Counted from the stretch's first letter, positions 24,344 through 36,616 are shown. The stretch is 42,037 nt of DNA from Cytidiella melzeri (GCA_022592445.1 JABYQR010000375.1:1-42037); one strand, 5' to 3'. Made by a program: numbers and translations. Notes: a model not told the origin generated them from the letters alone.

Positions 24344-25050
24344 AAGAGGGAGAGTCGATTCTCGAACGACAAAGTCACAAAGGGCTTCAAAAGCCTTTGT
24401 AGTAGTTAAAGTTCAAAATTGCTTTCACGCTCATCTACGCGCCACAAAGCCAACCGCTTCCCCTTTAGGACAATAAAACAAAAATCCCAAACAAATCGTC
24501 CAAGTCTGGTTGCGATCTATCTATTTCACTGCTCGCTCTCAACCTTCCAAAGCCCCTGTCCATTTTTTTTGTCTATGTCAATATGTTTACAACAGTACAG
24601 CAACAACGACAAAGCAACTTCACAAACTCATAAACAGTCACAGTCACAGAGAGAGAGAGGAGTGAAAAAAAAACCGTTTGGATGCTAAACAAGACATGAA
24701 TCTGATCAGCGCAGATAACATGAAAAGATGACACTACATATCGATAGCTCCCGGTGCCCGCGAGAATAAAAGGGGGGGTTATATGGTACTGAGAAATAGA
24801 AGAAGAAAAAAAACAGAGACAAGGGAGGGTGACGCATGACATCATAAAAAAAGTAGAGGACAGACAGTAGTGACAAGTGGGCAACCGAAAAAAAAGAAAG
24901 AAAGAGGTGTCGTTATATGTGTGGTAATGAGGTGAAAACGCAATGTAAACTGCAGTTGCAAGAACAACAACATGGAAAGTATGTTAAAAAAAACAACAAC
25001 AACAACAACAAAAAGTCCATCAACGAACGACTCGGAGGAGAAAGAGCTTT
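24044..25050. other. Intergenic: F-box promoter and 3' flank of the RING-PH-VWA gene
   Basis: About 1 kb, AT-rich, with many A runs, a long GA tract and a short AAC run near 24993-25011. Small frames occur, but they consist of homopolymer-driven sequence and are not genes. The high-coordinate part is the likely 3' UTR of the minus-strand gene ending at 25051. Confidence 0.55.
24280..24339. repeat. (GA)n microsatellite, about 29 units
   Basis: An uninterrupted GA/AG run of about 58-60 bp, followed by an imperfect purine tail (GGGAGAAAGAGGGAGAG). It lies about 240-300 bp upstream of the F-box ATG at 24043, where it could be part of the promoter. Such tracts are length-variable between strains. 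Confidence 0.95.
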
Positions 25051-28000
25051 TCATTCCCGAGCAACCCAGTCGGTGCTACGAGCCACAAGCTCGATGGAAT
25101 TGTCGATAGTCCAAAACAGCCTTTCGATCGCACTTCGGCCACTCCAGCTCTTCTGGTCACGAAGCACCATCGCCTATCCAACAATCAGCTCCCTCATCCA
25201 AAAAACAAACCAATTCAAGGGGGGGCCTCAAACTCACCTGCTGAGCTCCAAAATTCCTCTGATCATGCGCAAACAAATCAACGTTATCGTCCAACGCCTC
25301 CGACAACAACTGCATATCCTGCAACACACTCTGAATCGCCCTCACCGCCGACAACGTCAACAGCTCCTTCCTGTTCCGCGTCGTACCGCTCTCCCGACCA
25401 GGCACAGGCGGGGGCAACGTCTGAGTGATCGATTGCAGCACAGTGTGCAAGATCCGCCTCGTCTCGCCGAGAAGCTTCTGCGCCTGCGGGAAATTCTTCC
25501 TCGACACAAGCACGAGCGCTCTCGTGATCATATCCGACGCAAGCAGCTCCATTCTCCTCCGTACAATCACAGGATCCGACGGGCTACCCTGCGGCAAACG
25601 AGAGTTGTTGTTGTTGGTCGGTAGGAGCGTCACAGTGAGTAACACAGGGTGTCCCAGCCTCGACACATTCTTCGCCGCGTTCGGGTCAAAGAACGAACCG
25701 TCAACTTCCAGCACCGGAACCTCGTCAATCATCCCGTCCATCATCCCGTCCGCGAGGTCCGGCGAGTCCGAGATCGACAACGCATCGAGCCCCATGCTCT
25801 GCTGCCACTGCTCCGTCGCACTCAACGCCCGACTCCCCCCCGCACGACCCTGCGCCGCCCTCAACGCATCGCTATTATCCAGCTCAAGCTCAATCAACAT
25901 CTCCTTCTTCTCCCCATACCGCACCTCTCCCACCTCAACATCCACGTCCCTTCCATCAGTCGACAAAATCGCCGAAGGCCCTCCAGAAACCTTCCGAATC
26001 CGGAACCGCTGCCCGTCGACAATCTTGATGTGCATCTTCATGTTCAACAACCCGATGGACAACATCCCGCCGATGCACCCAGCCAAACAATCCCTCAAGT
26101 CGTACCAGTCCTTGACAAACGTGTACGTCCCGCTGGTGTGGTTCGACATGAGCCAAAGCGACGCAGGGTCGTGCGAACGTCCGTATCCAAACGAGTGTAT
26201 AGGCACATTGGCAGCTTCCGCTCGAGCGAGTACGAGGTCCATCTGCGCTCGCCTCGTCGTATCAGCCGCGTCGCTCACAAGTATCATCCCAGATATCGGG
26301 TTCCTTGACTTGCGCTGCAGCACCACATCCAGACCTACCACCCCCCAGGAAAAAAGAAAGAAAAAACCCCCCAAATGGTTCATAAGCATTTCCACTAAAT
26401 CACAAAAAAAGACCCACTGACCATGGTTCACAGCAGTCACCACATCCGTCTTATCGTCCTGACTCGTCCTCGTCAAAAACTCATCCTCTGGCACCCCCTC
26501 CTGCTGCTCCCGCTCCCTCCTCACCCCGACCTCATCCACAAACTTCCCCAACCTCGCCCTACTCTGCGGCCTCCCCACACACAAAAACGGCGTCTTCCTC
26601 ACTTTCCCGCCCACGCCCACCTCGAACGTCACCAAACTCAACCGATCCTTCGCTCCCAACGACGCCACGATAAACTCCAACGACGTCCTGATCAACCGCG
26701 CTTTGAGCGCAGCAGTGCTCGGCTGGGCGTTCGGCGGCGGGATCGACACCACCAGTATCAAATCCAACGGGGGGTGCGGCAACGGCTGCAACGAGTTGCT
26801 CGGGCCTGTCGACATGTGCGGCGCCACGAGCGGCGCAGGCGATCCGTACCTGCTGTTCATCATCTCCTCGTCCTCGTCCAGCGGCGTGAGCTTGTGGTGC
26901 TGATTCTGGAGGTCCATGCGAGCGGCGGCGGAGCCATGGGAGGTGTTAGACGAGACAGTCGAGCGCGCTGAAGAACTGTGCAAAAGACTGTCGACGGTAC
27001 TGACCGTTGTGCCCGTACTCCCACTCAACATTCGCATCGCCTTTTGACTCCCTCCAAACTCCTCCAAATCCGGCCCGCCGCGCTGTTGTTGTTGTTGTTG
27101 GCGCATGCCGTGCATCCCCTGTTGCTGCGTCACATTCACCAACGCCTGGATATGCGCCTTCCACGTCTCCAAACTCCCCCTCTCCCTAAAAATCAATATA
27201 AACGACTCCAACCGCTCGTCCTCCATATCAATCGTCAAGCTCATCTCCCCGCTCACACTCGTATCCGTCACCTGCTTGATATGCTTGATATATATCCGTC
27301 CCTTGAGCCGTAACACTCCTCGCCCACTTATCGACCCACTCGCGATCCCACTGCCCGACGGGTCCGAGGACGACAACAACCTCCCCAGGCTCCGCTTCTT
27401 CTCCTCCGACACGCAGATAATAGCGTCCTTGAACAGGTACACGAAAAACTCTCTCACGATCGCGTCCCTCCTCACAGACAACAAGTCGTACATCTGCAAA
27501 TGCCCCAATTCAGACATCGGGATCCCCTTCCAGTCAATAATCCGGTTCCTCAGATCTTCCGTGATCGCGCTGAACGGCGAGTCTTCCCCCTCGTTCTGTT
27601 GTTGTAGTTGGGGTTGCGCCGCAGGGGGCGGGGAGGAACGTGAAGGGGAAGAACTCGACAAGGGGTCAATCGAACTCGACGGAGAGAGCATGCGCGGTGA
27701 TTGACGGTCTTGGGGTGACGACGACGCGAGCAAGTTTGACCGACCGTACCCGTGGGATTGCGAGCCCGAGGGTGAATGATACTCGCCATGCTGTCTCTGG
27801 TAATGATACTCTGGGATAGGGCTCATATAACGCGATACAGGCGTGATGTTTCCGGACGACTGCGAACCAGGCCTGTTGTTACCCCGACCGTAGTCGGTCG
27901 ACTGCATGACAGAGCCGGGCACATGTCCGTTGGGGCGTTTGCCGGGGAGCTCGATGATGACGATGCAGGTCAACGGCTGGCTGGTTTCGTTCGTGCGTGT

Positions 28001-29338
28001 CAGTGTAGCGAACTCGGACCGCACTTGTATCGAGGGCGCGACGATGTACTGGCCATGCTCAGGCGTGCTGACGTTCTTGGCGTTCAAATGCTCGACAGGG
28101 TCATCTTCGTTTGGATTGTATGGTCTCGGGGGCTGAGGGTTTGAGGGTCTGTGGGAAGTACCAGCTCTTGATGTCAAGGTATCGCGTCCAGGGAACAATG
28201 TATCGTTGGTACCTCCCATTCCAGTCAACGCAGCCAATTCTGTTGGAATGTGAGCGGAGTAGTCTATATCAGCGCAAGCTACGCACTGTTGGATTTGCCG
28301 CTATCTCCGTCACCGACTTTCATTGGTCTTCGGCAGACACCACATACGCCGAGGTTGGACTTTCGAACCACGGTCCCGGCGCCTCGTGCGGCCGGAAGCG
28401 GTCCATATACTGCTGTGAAGCAAGCCTAGAGACAAGTGGACATTAGTATTCTGAAGAGGCATGAACGCCACAACGAGGTCTGTAGACATGAATCGAGCTG
28501 ATCATGAAGTTTCTGAGGCAGCGTGGGCGCGGGAAAGTGATCACGAACGCCCCCGCTGTTTCTCCGTCGTTGTCTAAACGGCTTTGAATAGCTCTGCTAG
28601 CCGTTGTCGACCCGCGGATCCCATAGATGGAGAGAGAGTGGGAATGGCGGCGACAAGCGCCTATGAGCTAGTACCGATCGTGCGACCGACGATGATCGTA
28701 GTGGGATGCAAGAGAGCAACAAGGATGAGCGACAAGTTGTGGGGGTGTGTTGGACAGCAGAAGACGAGAAGGCTGTATGCGCCGTTTGGAGGGCCGTCGC
28801 ACGAGGACGGGGAGACATACGACGGAGGCGTAGAGAGCAAGAGAAACGAAAAAGTGAAAAGGGAATAGCTCACCTCGTGCAAGGCATGTCCACACTCTGG
28901 AACGATATGCGGTTTCTCTCCTGGGAGTCTGAAGCTGAAGCTGAGGGACTCGAGGCAGACGGGGCAGTCCTCTTCGTGTTCTGTAGCATCGTGGCTGGAT
29001 ACGACGGGTAAGGGTGCTGCGACCATGGCGGCGTAGGGATGAGAGGGATGGTATTCGGTAGGGGGGGAAAGGACAGTTGTGAGGATTGCAGTGGGTGGTG
29101 TTGGCTTTGCGGAGGATGTTGTGGAATAGGCTGAGCGGAGAGAGTTGGCAGAGGGAGCACGGGTAGGGAGACGGTGGAGGACTGAGCGGAAGGATGCGGT
29201 GAGAGAGGTTGGTTTGTCGCGGTGAGATGAGGGAAGAAGTTGATTGGAGGAGTGAGAATGATGTTCTGCTTCGAGGGTCTGCTGCCTGTTGCTGACGGGA
29301 CTGTGGCTGAAGTTGGGTGTCCGAGTCGAAGGCCACAT
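25051..29338 (-). CDS. RING-PH-VWA protein, Far1/Ste5-like scaffold candidate
   Basis: Five exons (28874-29338, 28287-28425, 26422-28239, 25238-26334, 25051-25173) give 3642 nt, or 1213 residues, with all phases closing. The ATG reads MWPSTRTPNFSHSPVSNRQQ. A RING finger spans the first intron: EEDCPVCLESLSF, then PECGHALHE joined to ACFTAVYG, then GVCGVCRRPM. Next come a Ser/Pro/Gln-rich linker, a PH-like domain at about residues 433-573 (FFVYLFKDAIICVSEEKKRS through LETWKAHIQALV), a Gln run, and a VWA domain at about residues 690-905 (PLDLILVVSIP; NPISGMILVSDAADTT; VPIHSFGYGRSHDP). The strict DxSxS metal site of VWA domains is not evident. RING, PH and VWA in this order is the plan of yeast Ste5/Far1, which hold pheromone MAP-kinase or polarity components at the membrane. 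Function here is inferred from architecture. The first intron (448 nt) is far longer than the others (47-87 nt). Confidence 0.85.
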
Positions 29339-32300
29339 GCAAGCCTCTCTAGAGTAGCAGAAAGAACAAGAAAAAGGAGAGAAAAGAAAGGCGAGGTGGT
29401 CGCGGTCGAGGACAACAGCTGTCGCCCTCTAATTTCCTTTCTGAGACGCATCACTTGTGCTCAAGTTGGGATGTTCACTCTCTCCTCCAACGTCGACTAC
29501 CAAGCGACTCACATCACCCCTCTCACTCTACTCGACAACGCCCTGTCGCCACACTCTCAGGACGAACAGCCTCAATCAGACAGTGCTCAGTTCGCTGGCT
29601 TGCCTTTACGAATCCGTCCCCGTCAGATGCTGCCATCCGTACATCATGATGCGTATCAACGACTGGTCTATAGCATGCGTCCAAGACATTTCGCTCAGCC
29701 CTTTCTCACGCACAGTTGAGCTCAACAGTCTCGAGTCACAATGGGCGTACTATCGATGCTCACCGGTGTACGGACTCCCACGTGTGTCCAGAGACATACG
29801 CACACCATGTCGTCTCTGATGGCAGACGTTGATCGAGCTCAGCTACCCAAGACACCTGCAGGGACAGGACTCGAAAGACGTACCTTGCCCAAAAGACACT
29901 GATATGACATCTGTAAGCACATGTCGCCGAACAACATTGCATCGCCACCACCGGTCACCCTCACGAGCTCACCCGAACGTCCAATAAAACACAACCCAAT
30001 AATCGACAATCAGCCACCCAGGGTTGATGCATATGCATGAATGACTTGACGCCACAATCGCATTGCGGTGTTGCTGTAGTAGTGAGAGTGTCATGTTTTT
30101 ATGTTCATTTCACGCATTTGACGACCGTCGTTCACAGCCATGATCGACATCTCTGATCTGCAAGCATCTGTCGACTGCCATACTTTTTTTTAATTAATTG
30201 GCTGCGCAACCTGACCGACATCTATAGAGGAACTTGAAGACTGTCAAGGGGACGTTGTTGTGTACAGGAGTGCTCAAGCCAACGCGATGTACCTGTCATG
30301 TGTGGAAGACATGCAAGAAGAATCTTGAAAAAGTGACTCCGGGCTCGCAAGCTGAACGATCAGTCCAAGACCGTGGTTAATGCGGCAAACACCCTCTACC
30401 AAGCTGTCCTCTGTTGCCCAAAGAACAGCTTCGGGCGATTCTTGAATCACAAGAGCCTTGATCGATGAGTAACCTGATAATTGACCAGGCAGCTCAAAAG
30501 ATCTTGTCATTGACGATTAGCTTTTCCTCGGAAAACGTGCGGCACTGCATCAGAGCCCGTTCGACTCTGCCCGAGACAGGAGTCCACGTTAAACAACGGA
30601 CTGGCTTTTCTGAGTTGTCGGGTCAGAGGGATCACTGCCCGCTCACGTGTTATCACTCTCGGAGGTCTTAGCGTTGTGCAAGGAGCTGGATTTGGCGGCG
30701 ACGGAGTCAAGGGAGGAACAGCGGATCTGAAGATCATGGTATCACACTGAAGACTTGGGAGCTAAACCGGTCTCACTACATATCCCGCGGTGCTGTTTCT
30801 TCGTCCACTGTGCTCACGGCCGACTGCCCTTGCATACAAACCCCATTCTTTATTTTCACTCTTACCCTTCCTATCCCCGTTGCACCGTGCGTCAAGAAAG
30901 GAAAGCAAACATACCGGCTATATCAAAACAATATCACACATGTACGGTCCATCGAACAAGCCACTCGAAAGTCAGATTATCAGTAGTGATAATTGAACGT
31001 GTAACTAGTTGAGGGATGTACATACGTACACGTACGACCTCAATTATCCGATCTTTAGCGGCGTGAACGAGGTTGTCTCACGAGCACGGTCTCCAGATGC
31101 CTGCAGTGACGGATCAGTACTGTACAGTAAAAGGAGCTGCATTACACGCAAGAAGAATGATACTAGCACTCTATCTTATGCACAAGCGGACTCAGCTATT
31201 ATCAATTGATCTACCGGCCAACATCAAGCGTGTTGTACGATAGCTTTCCATAACATATGTAAACAAATCCCGACCGTTGTCTCCTAACTCCTATGCTGAC
31301 CGAGAAATATATTGTAGCTTACTGAAGGATTATCGAGCTTTAATAATTGCTGAGTAAAATAGGAGATACTCTGACTCGTAGTGTAGCGATAGTGTATTCT
31401 TCATGTATTTAAGGACTGACGAATCTACGAGGAGAGCTCAGAATTCTCTCGCTCGCTTCTCACCACAATCCGACCCACTTGTGCCGAAGTGAGTGAAGCC
31501 TCAAGCGGATCGTAACATGTGTGCCAGTGGCAGTGTGATGCCCCGTGATCTATCACTAGCTATCCCTCTTACTTGCCGCTTCTCAAGATGTACGTCCGCT
31601 CAGTATGCTCGGTCCTCTGGCATTCTAGTTTCCTCAAGCAAGAGTACACAACAGCCCTCAGACGCTTAGCCGAGTGTGCCCCACAGCCTAGAGAGCGCAT
31701 CACCTGGCAGAAATAGCAACATACAGCTTCTCGATAGCATCTCAGGACAGGACATTTCGACAACCGGTCTTCAAGTTCAAGACACAGAATGTCCAAGTCG
31801 CCGTCGGGGCCACCACTCACCACTCACCAACAGCACATCCTCCTCCTCCTCCTCTCTGCACTCATCGATACTGCCTAAAGTCCTGTAGGATGATTTGAGC
31901 AACGGGATACTTTTCTTACCGAGTAAAGAATAGTTTGATCGCGTGAGGTTGTATCGCAAGTTGTATTGGGTATTGGGGAGTCGTAAACTTTACCTGCCAA
32001 CTTCAATCTGAACGATTCGGTGATTCCGCTGGGATGGACGCTGCTTCAAAGCTAGCTTTTATCGTATCACGAATGACCTACTAGTCAATCTGAATAAAAA
32101 TACTTACGATCAGATCATCCCTTCGACCAATACTGAAACATGGGTCAAACTCTCAAGTGAATCTGAATCTACGAGCTGACACGGCAAACTTGCACTTCCC
32201 ACTATTACTTGAGAGGTAACGCGTTTGGGAAAGTGACAGCCGTATCACTCGATGACACTGCTTCCTCGAAGAACTTCGGGATGCCAGCCTGCCAAGTTGA

Positions 32301-32601
32301 AGCTTGAAACTTCCTGTCGAATCGGCTAATTTGGTTCGCGAGAAATGCTAGTCTCAGTTCAAGTTATCTTCAAACTGCCATGTCATGACCCCCACAGCAG
32401 TCGATACATGGTTTTCCTCGACATCACCTAGATTACAACTCATTAAATGTGCATTCCAATAGGCATGAACTCGCATACTATCCGTGACATGCACAATCTA
32501 CCACCGATTGACGTCCAAACCCAGCTGCAGAGCATTTCTAACACGCATTGTGATCAAAACCATCAACCGAACGGCACCAAAACAAAAAACCAACCAACCA
32601 C
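29339..32601. other. Gene-poor interval of 3.3 kb
   Basis: No convincing gene. Weak candidates are a plus-strand frame from ATG 29471 (MFTLSSNVDYQATHITPLTL, 82 codons), divergent from the RING-PH-VWA gene by 132 bp, and a minus-strand frame from ATG 30510 (MTRSFELPGQLSGYSSIKAL, 78 codons). Neither has a known motif or extends by obvious splicing. A TCC run at about 31840-31856 is low complexity. The stretch 30740-32440 is AT-rich with only short random frames. Confidence 0.5.
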
Positions 32602-34099
32602 TCACCTCGCAATCCGTTCTCTAACCCAAGCATCTCCCATCTCCCACCTCCAAATCTGCACCATATCACTTAGCGCCTCCTCACTCTCGTCCTCCCACTC
32701 AACCCCCTCGCGCAACCCGTCCATCGTCGTAATCACAACCCGATCACCAGCCCACGCCCCTCGGTGCAACTCCTTCTCCCCCCCTCCTCCATACGCCATA
32801 CCCGTCGACGGATCCGAAGACCACGTTATCCGAAAAAGCAACACCTCCGCAAGTCCACCATGCCCATGAAACATTGGCGGCTTGCTTTCCAACCCACTCA
32901 ACACCCGAAGAACATCCGCACGGACGTACACGCCTTTCGATACGTTGCACAATACCCACGATTGAGCGGGGTCGTATTTGGGATTCATGAGACGCATGTA
33001 TCCGTACGCATACGGGCTTGTTGTTGCTAGGATTCGTTCGTGGAGAGTGCACCCTGGTTGTTCGTCGACTGCTGGCGTAGTGTGCTCTGCTTCTTCTCCA
33101 TCCGGGTAGTGGTTCAACGCGACTTCGAAGAACCTCGTCCCCAAAGGGAACTTTGAACATGCAGAGACGAGGAGGGACGCGACGATGGGCCGAATACCTG
33201 GTGGATAATCGCCGTTTTCGGTGTGCTCTCCGAGACATATGAATCGATCTCCTGCTGCTGCGGGTTTGAGCGACGATGATCTCAGACGGATCACCCTCCG
33301 AATACCAACGTCGAATAAACGCTGGTCGGAAAGACAGAGGCAGACGGCCTGTTGCGAGTCGTCGATGGCAGCAAAGATGGAATGAAGTATGTCTAGCGGT
33401 AAATCCAATAAAGTAAGCTTTGATTGGGAGGCCGGGTCTCGAGGAGGTTTGATGTAGGCGGGCAAGCTTCCTCTACACGGATATGTCACGGTCAACGCAG
33501 ACATTCAAACTGGCTTGAGGAAAGGCTTACTTACTGAAGTGCGCTCAGCATCTGCCGAGACCAAGAAGGAACAGTCACACGGTAGGCGACTATAGAATGC
33601 AGTCCGAGCTCGAGAAACTGGGGCATCTGCCCAATGTCTCCACTCGAAGTGAGTTTACTGAGGTTGACTCTAATCGTGCGGGAACTTATGGATGAGGTCT
33701 CTGTGTGCAGCCAGCCGTCTGATAATGAAAATGAAACACACGTACATTTGCCAATGCTGCCGCATTTTTTGTTCGAGAGTCGAAAGCAAAGTCCGGCAAA
33801 CGAGTGAGTGGTCCTTCAGGTTGAGCGGCAGTATAAGTCTGAGCAGATGTTGCTCGGCCTTTCAGTACGCTTTGTCGTGGCCGAGGCGGGATGACTACAG
33901 TTCCTCCGGCCATCTCGTCCGAGTCGGTGTCCATGCACTGCTGACTTTTCTCATGAGCAGCCCGAGGATCTTGCACAGTGAACAAAGTGACCCACTGGCC
34001 GCCGGGACTGATCAATCCGTGCTTCAACTTCTACAAGTCGCCGCCGTCAGTTCCCTGCAAATTATCGTGCCCAACGATGAAGTGAGCTCTCCGAGTCAT
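32602..34099 (-). CDS. F-box-like protein with probable hidden upstream exons
   Basis: The main exon encodes LTLLDLPLDILHSIFAAIDD followed by a Cys/Leu segment, which fits a weak F-box, and a C-terminal part with HGHGGLAEVLLFRITWSSD of unknown type. Read alone, it has an ATG at 33504 and 300 residues. Upstream reading on the same strand shows a better model of four exons: 34076-34099, 33746-34030, 33535-33626 and 32602-33472 (423 residues). It starts MTRRAHFI, joined to KLKHGLISPGGQWVTLF, then MPQFLELGLHSIVAYRVTV, then GSLPAYIKPPRDP. The 45-nt first intron has a weak donor (GTTGGG) but a good CTGAC branch point and removes an in-frame TAG. The second junction is uncertain. The stop overlaps a perfect donor-like GTGAGT, so the 3' end could also differ. 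It is divergent from PRO2. Confidence 0.55.
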
Positions 34100-34394
34100 C
34101 CTCTGGACGGCGGCGCGCTTAGTGTTCAACAAGTCGTCGAGTTGTGACTGCTATTTGTTGTGGGTGTTCTGGCAGAAAAGTAGAAAATTTTCGTAGACCT
34201 TGCTTGTGGATTGTGGTACAGTAAGTAGTAGGCAAAGACGCGATGAGGAGGTCGCCAATCGCATCGCAGATCTCAGATCCTACTGAGGCTTATGGATAAT
34301 TTAGGGTTTGTAACGAACTCAGGCTGTGACCACCATACTAGTACAGCCGTCCAGCACCTCCTAGAACACTTAACGTCAATATTGCTTACCTTAG
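34100..34394. promoter_or_regulatory. Divergent promoter region between the F-box-like gene and PRO2
   Basis: 295 bp between the two proposed start codons on opposite strands. No TATA box or known operator was recognised. The role is inferred from position. Confidence 0.4.
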
Positions 34395-35975
34395 ATGTCC
34401 AACGATTCTGCTGCAAGCATAGCTAAAGCAGCCAAAGCCGCGTTCGAAGCCTCTCAGCTAATCACATCTGAGGAACGCGTCCAAGCTCTGCTTGAAATCC
34501 GAAAAGAACTAGAAGCAGCCAAACCTCAAATTCTCGATGCAAACAAGAAAGACCTCCAGGTATGTCCCCTCCTCGTTTCGTGCGACCCACCATTGCACAA
34601 GAAAAAAAAATTAACCGCGTACGGCAGCTTGCACAAGTAGAGGTCGACGCAGGACGCATGTCAGCGGCGTTGCTCAAACGACTTGATCTCAACAACGGCC
34701 CCGACAAATGGGACTCGATGCTTCAAGGTATCACCGACGTCGGTGGGCTTCCAGACCCAACAGGTCAGGTCTCGTACGCCTCTGAGCTCGATGACGACCT
34801 CGAGTTATATCGAGTATCTTGCCCCATCGGTGTACTTCTCGTCATATTCGAAGCCAGGCCCGAAGTCGTGGTCAACATCGCAGCCTTGGCCATAAAATCA
34901 GGTATGTATGTGCCACACCTTCTGTAACGCGTCGTAAACGTATACCAATTTCTTCTCTTTTTTGGCTACAGGTAACGCTGCTATCTTGAAGGGTGGCAAG
35001 GAAACCAACGAAACTGCTCTACTCTTGTCAAAGGCCATTCAGAGAGCGCTCTCCAAGACCTCGATACCTAGTATGTATATCCAGGCTATACAAACTAGGG
35101 CAGAAGTGTCCGCGTTGCTCGAGCTTGATGAATACATTGACCTCGTCATCCCTCGAGGTAGCAACAGCCTCGTGCGCAACATCCAGAACAACACGCGCAT
35201 ACCTGTCATGGGCCACGCCGACGGTCTGTGCGCCGTATACCTCGACGAGGCGGCTGACGAAAACAAGGCAGTCAGAGTTGCGGTTGACTCAAAGGTACCT
35301 CATCTCTATCTCCACAAACGTTTTCACAGCGATTCATCATTCGAGCATGAACAGGTTGATTATCCCGCAGCATGCAACGCTGCAGAAACCCTGATCGTCC
35401 ACGAAGCACTTTTAACCACGATATGGCCAATCGTCGCAAAAGCACTCTTGGGTGCAGGCGTTCAACTCCGGTGCGACGCCAACACACTGTCCGCCCTAAC
35501 CTCCTCCACTGGCACCGGTATCACCTCAAAAACACAAATCCAACCGTCCACTCCGGAAGACTACAAAACCGAACACCTCTCGCTCACACTCTCTGTCCTC
35601 TCCGTACCTTCCCTCTCCGCAGCGATATCTCACATCAATTCTCACTCGTCGCATCACACAGACTGCATCGTAACGGAAGACGAACAGGCGGCGTCTGTTT
35701 TCTGTCGGGGTGTGGATTCGGCGGGTACGTTTGTGAACGCAAGCACGAGGTTCGCAGACGGGTTCAGGTATGGGTTTGGTACCGAGGTGGGGATTAGTAC
35801 CGGACGTATTCACGCGAGGGGACCAGTCGGGCTTGAAGGACTCGTCGTTTACAAGTACGTGCTGAGGAGCAAAGGTAGTGGGGGCCATGTGGTGGGTGAG
35901 TTCGGTGCGGGTGAAGGGAAGAAAAGGTATAAACATGCAAAGATACACGCGACGACTGTTCCATTTCTGAGTTGA
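34395..35975 (+). CDS. PRO2: Gamma-glutamyl phosphate reductase (proline biosynthesis)
   Basis: PRO2 reduces gamma-glutamyl phosphate to glutamate semialdehyde with NADPH, the second step of proline synthesis. Four exons (34395-34559, 34628-34901, 34972-35294, 35355-35975) give 1383 nt, or 460 residues, against 456 in yeast. The ATG reads MSNDSAASIAKAAKAAFEAS. Family hallmarks are SCPIGVLLVIFEARPEVVVN, GNAAILKGGKETNETALLLS, DLVIPRGSNSLVRNIQNNTR and IPVMGHADGLCAVYLDEAAD. VDYPAACNAAETLIVH carries the catalytic cysteine. TRFADGFRYGFGTEVGISTG and HARGPVGLEGLVVYKYVLRS close the protein. Introns are 60-70 nt with GTATGT or GTACCT donors. The enzyme appears intact. Confidence 0.96.
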
Positions 35976-36561
35976 GTGTAGAGGAATGCCGTCGCTCAAC
36001 GTGTGTGAGATATATGTGAATTGTTCTAGTACACGGCTGACAACATCTGACACAAATACACGAGGGAGGGAAAGGACCTATAGTGAGTATCCAAGGCGGG
36101 CATTGCGCAAATCGTACGAGTGTGGTGTGATCCTGATACAAAAGATGGTGCTTGTAGGCTTATACGACCAGCTCGGCCCCCGCGACCCCGACTCCAAAGT
36201 AAGACAAGGGGGTATTCACGTAGAATGGGATTGCATTCATAGAGTAAATGCTCTGTAGCCTTGTAATGTTTCATGCGTTCGCGGTACTGGCGATTCTGGA
36301 AGCTGCAGTAGGGAGTGGCTGCCAATAGAACATACCCTTTTTTCCTTTCTATTTCTTCGTTTTGGCTTCAGGTTCTTATCTCTTGTTTTTGACCCCATGT
36401 TGTGCGAGAGTGAAGAGACTGTGGCTGATGTGAGCAGCTGTGGTAGTTGTGCGCAAATGACATGTTTGTTGCTCAACGTTCAACGTAACTTACTCAGCCT
36501 GAGGCTGTCGCCCTGCACGTATGATGGCCACTAGTCTGATGATAGTATATGTACCTTGACG
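35976..36561. other. Intergenic: PRO2 3' flank up to the hAT element
   Basis: 586 bp with only short overlapping frames on both strands. T-rich stretches near 36338-36392 are compatible with a PRO2 3' region. Nothing else was recognised. Confidence 0.5.
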
Positions 36562-36569
36562 CACACGGC
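36562..36569. repeat. Left 8-bp target-site duplication of the hAT element
   Basis: CACACGGC directly abuts the left terminal inverted repeat and recurs exactly at 38754-38761 after the right end. An 8-bp duplication is diagnostic for the hAT superfamily. Confidence 0.93.
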
Positions 36570-36586
36570 TAGGGTTCCGTCGGTAA
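36570..36586 (+). repeat. Left terminal inverted repeat of the hAT element
   Basis: TAGGGTTCCGTCGGTAA matches the reverse complement of the right end (38737-38753) at all but two of 17 positions. Confidence 0.9.
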
Positions 36587-36616
36587 GTCAATATTAATAA
36601 ACACGTGTCAGTAAAT

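Noticed and set aside
26335..26421. Reading straight through this stretch would keep the VWA exon open
   Set aside because: The 87 nt are bounded by GTCAGT and GGTAG, encode a phenylalanine-rich insert within the VWA domain, and removal restores NHG-LDVVLQRK. It is an intron.
26423..26971. A 182-codon plus-strand frame rich in Arg, His, Leu and Pro
   Set aside because: It is antisense to the VWA-encoding exon, and its composition is what reverse reading of that exon produces.
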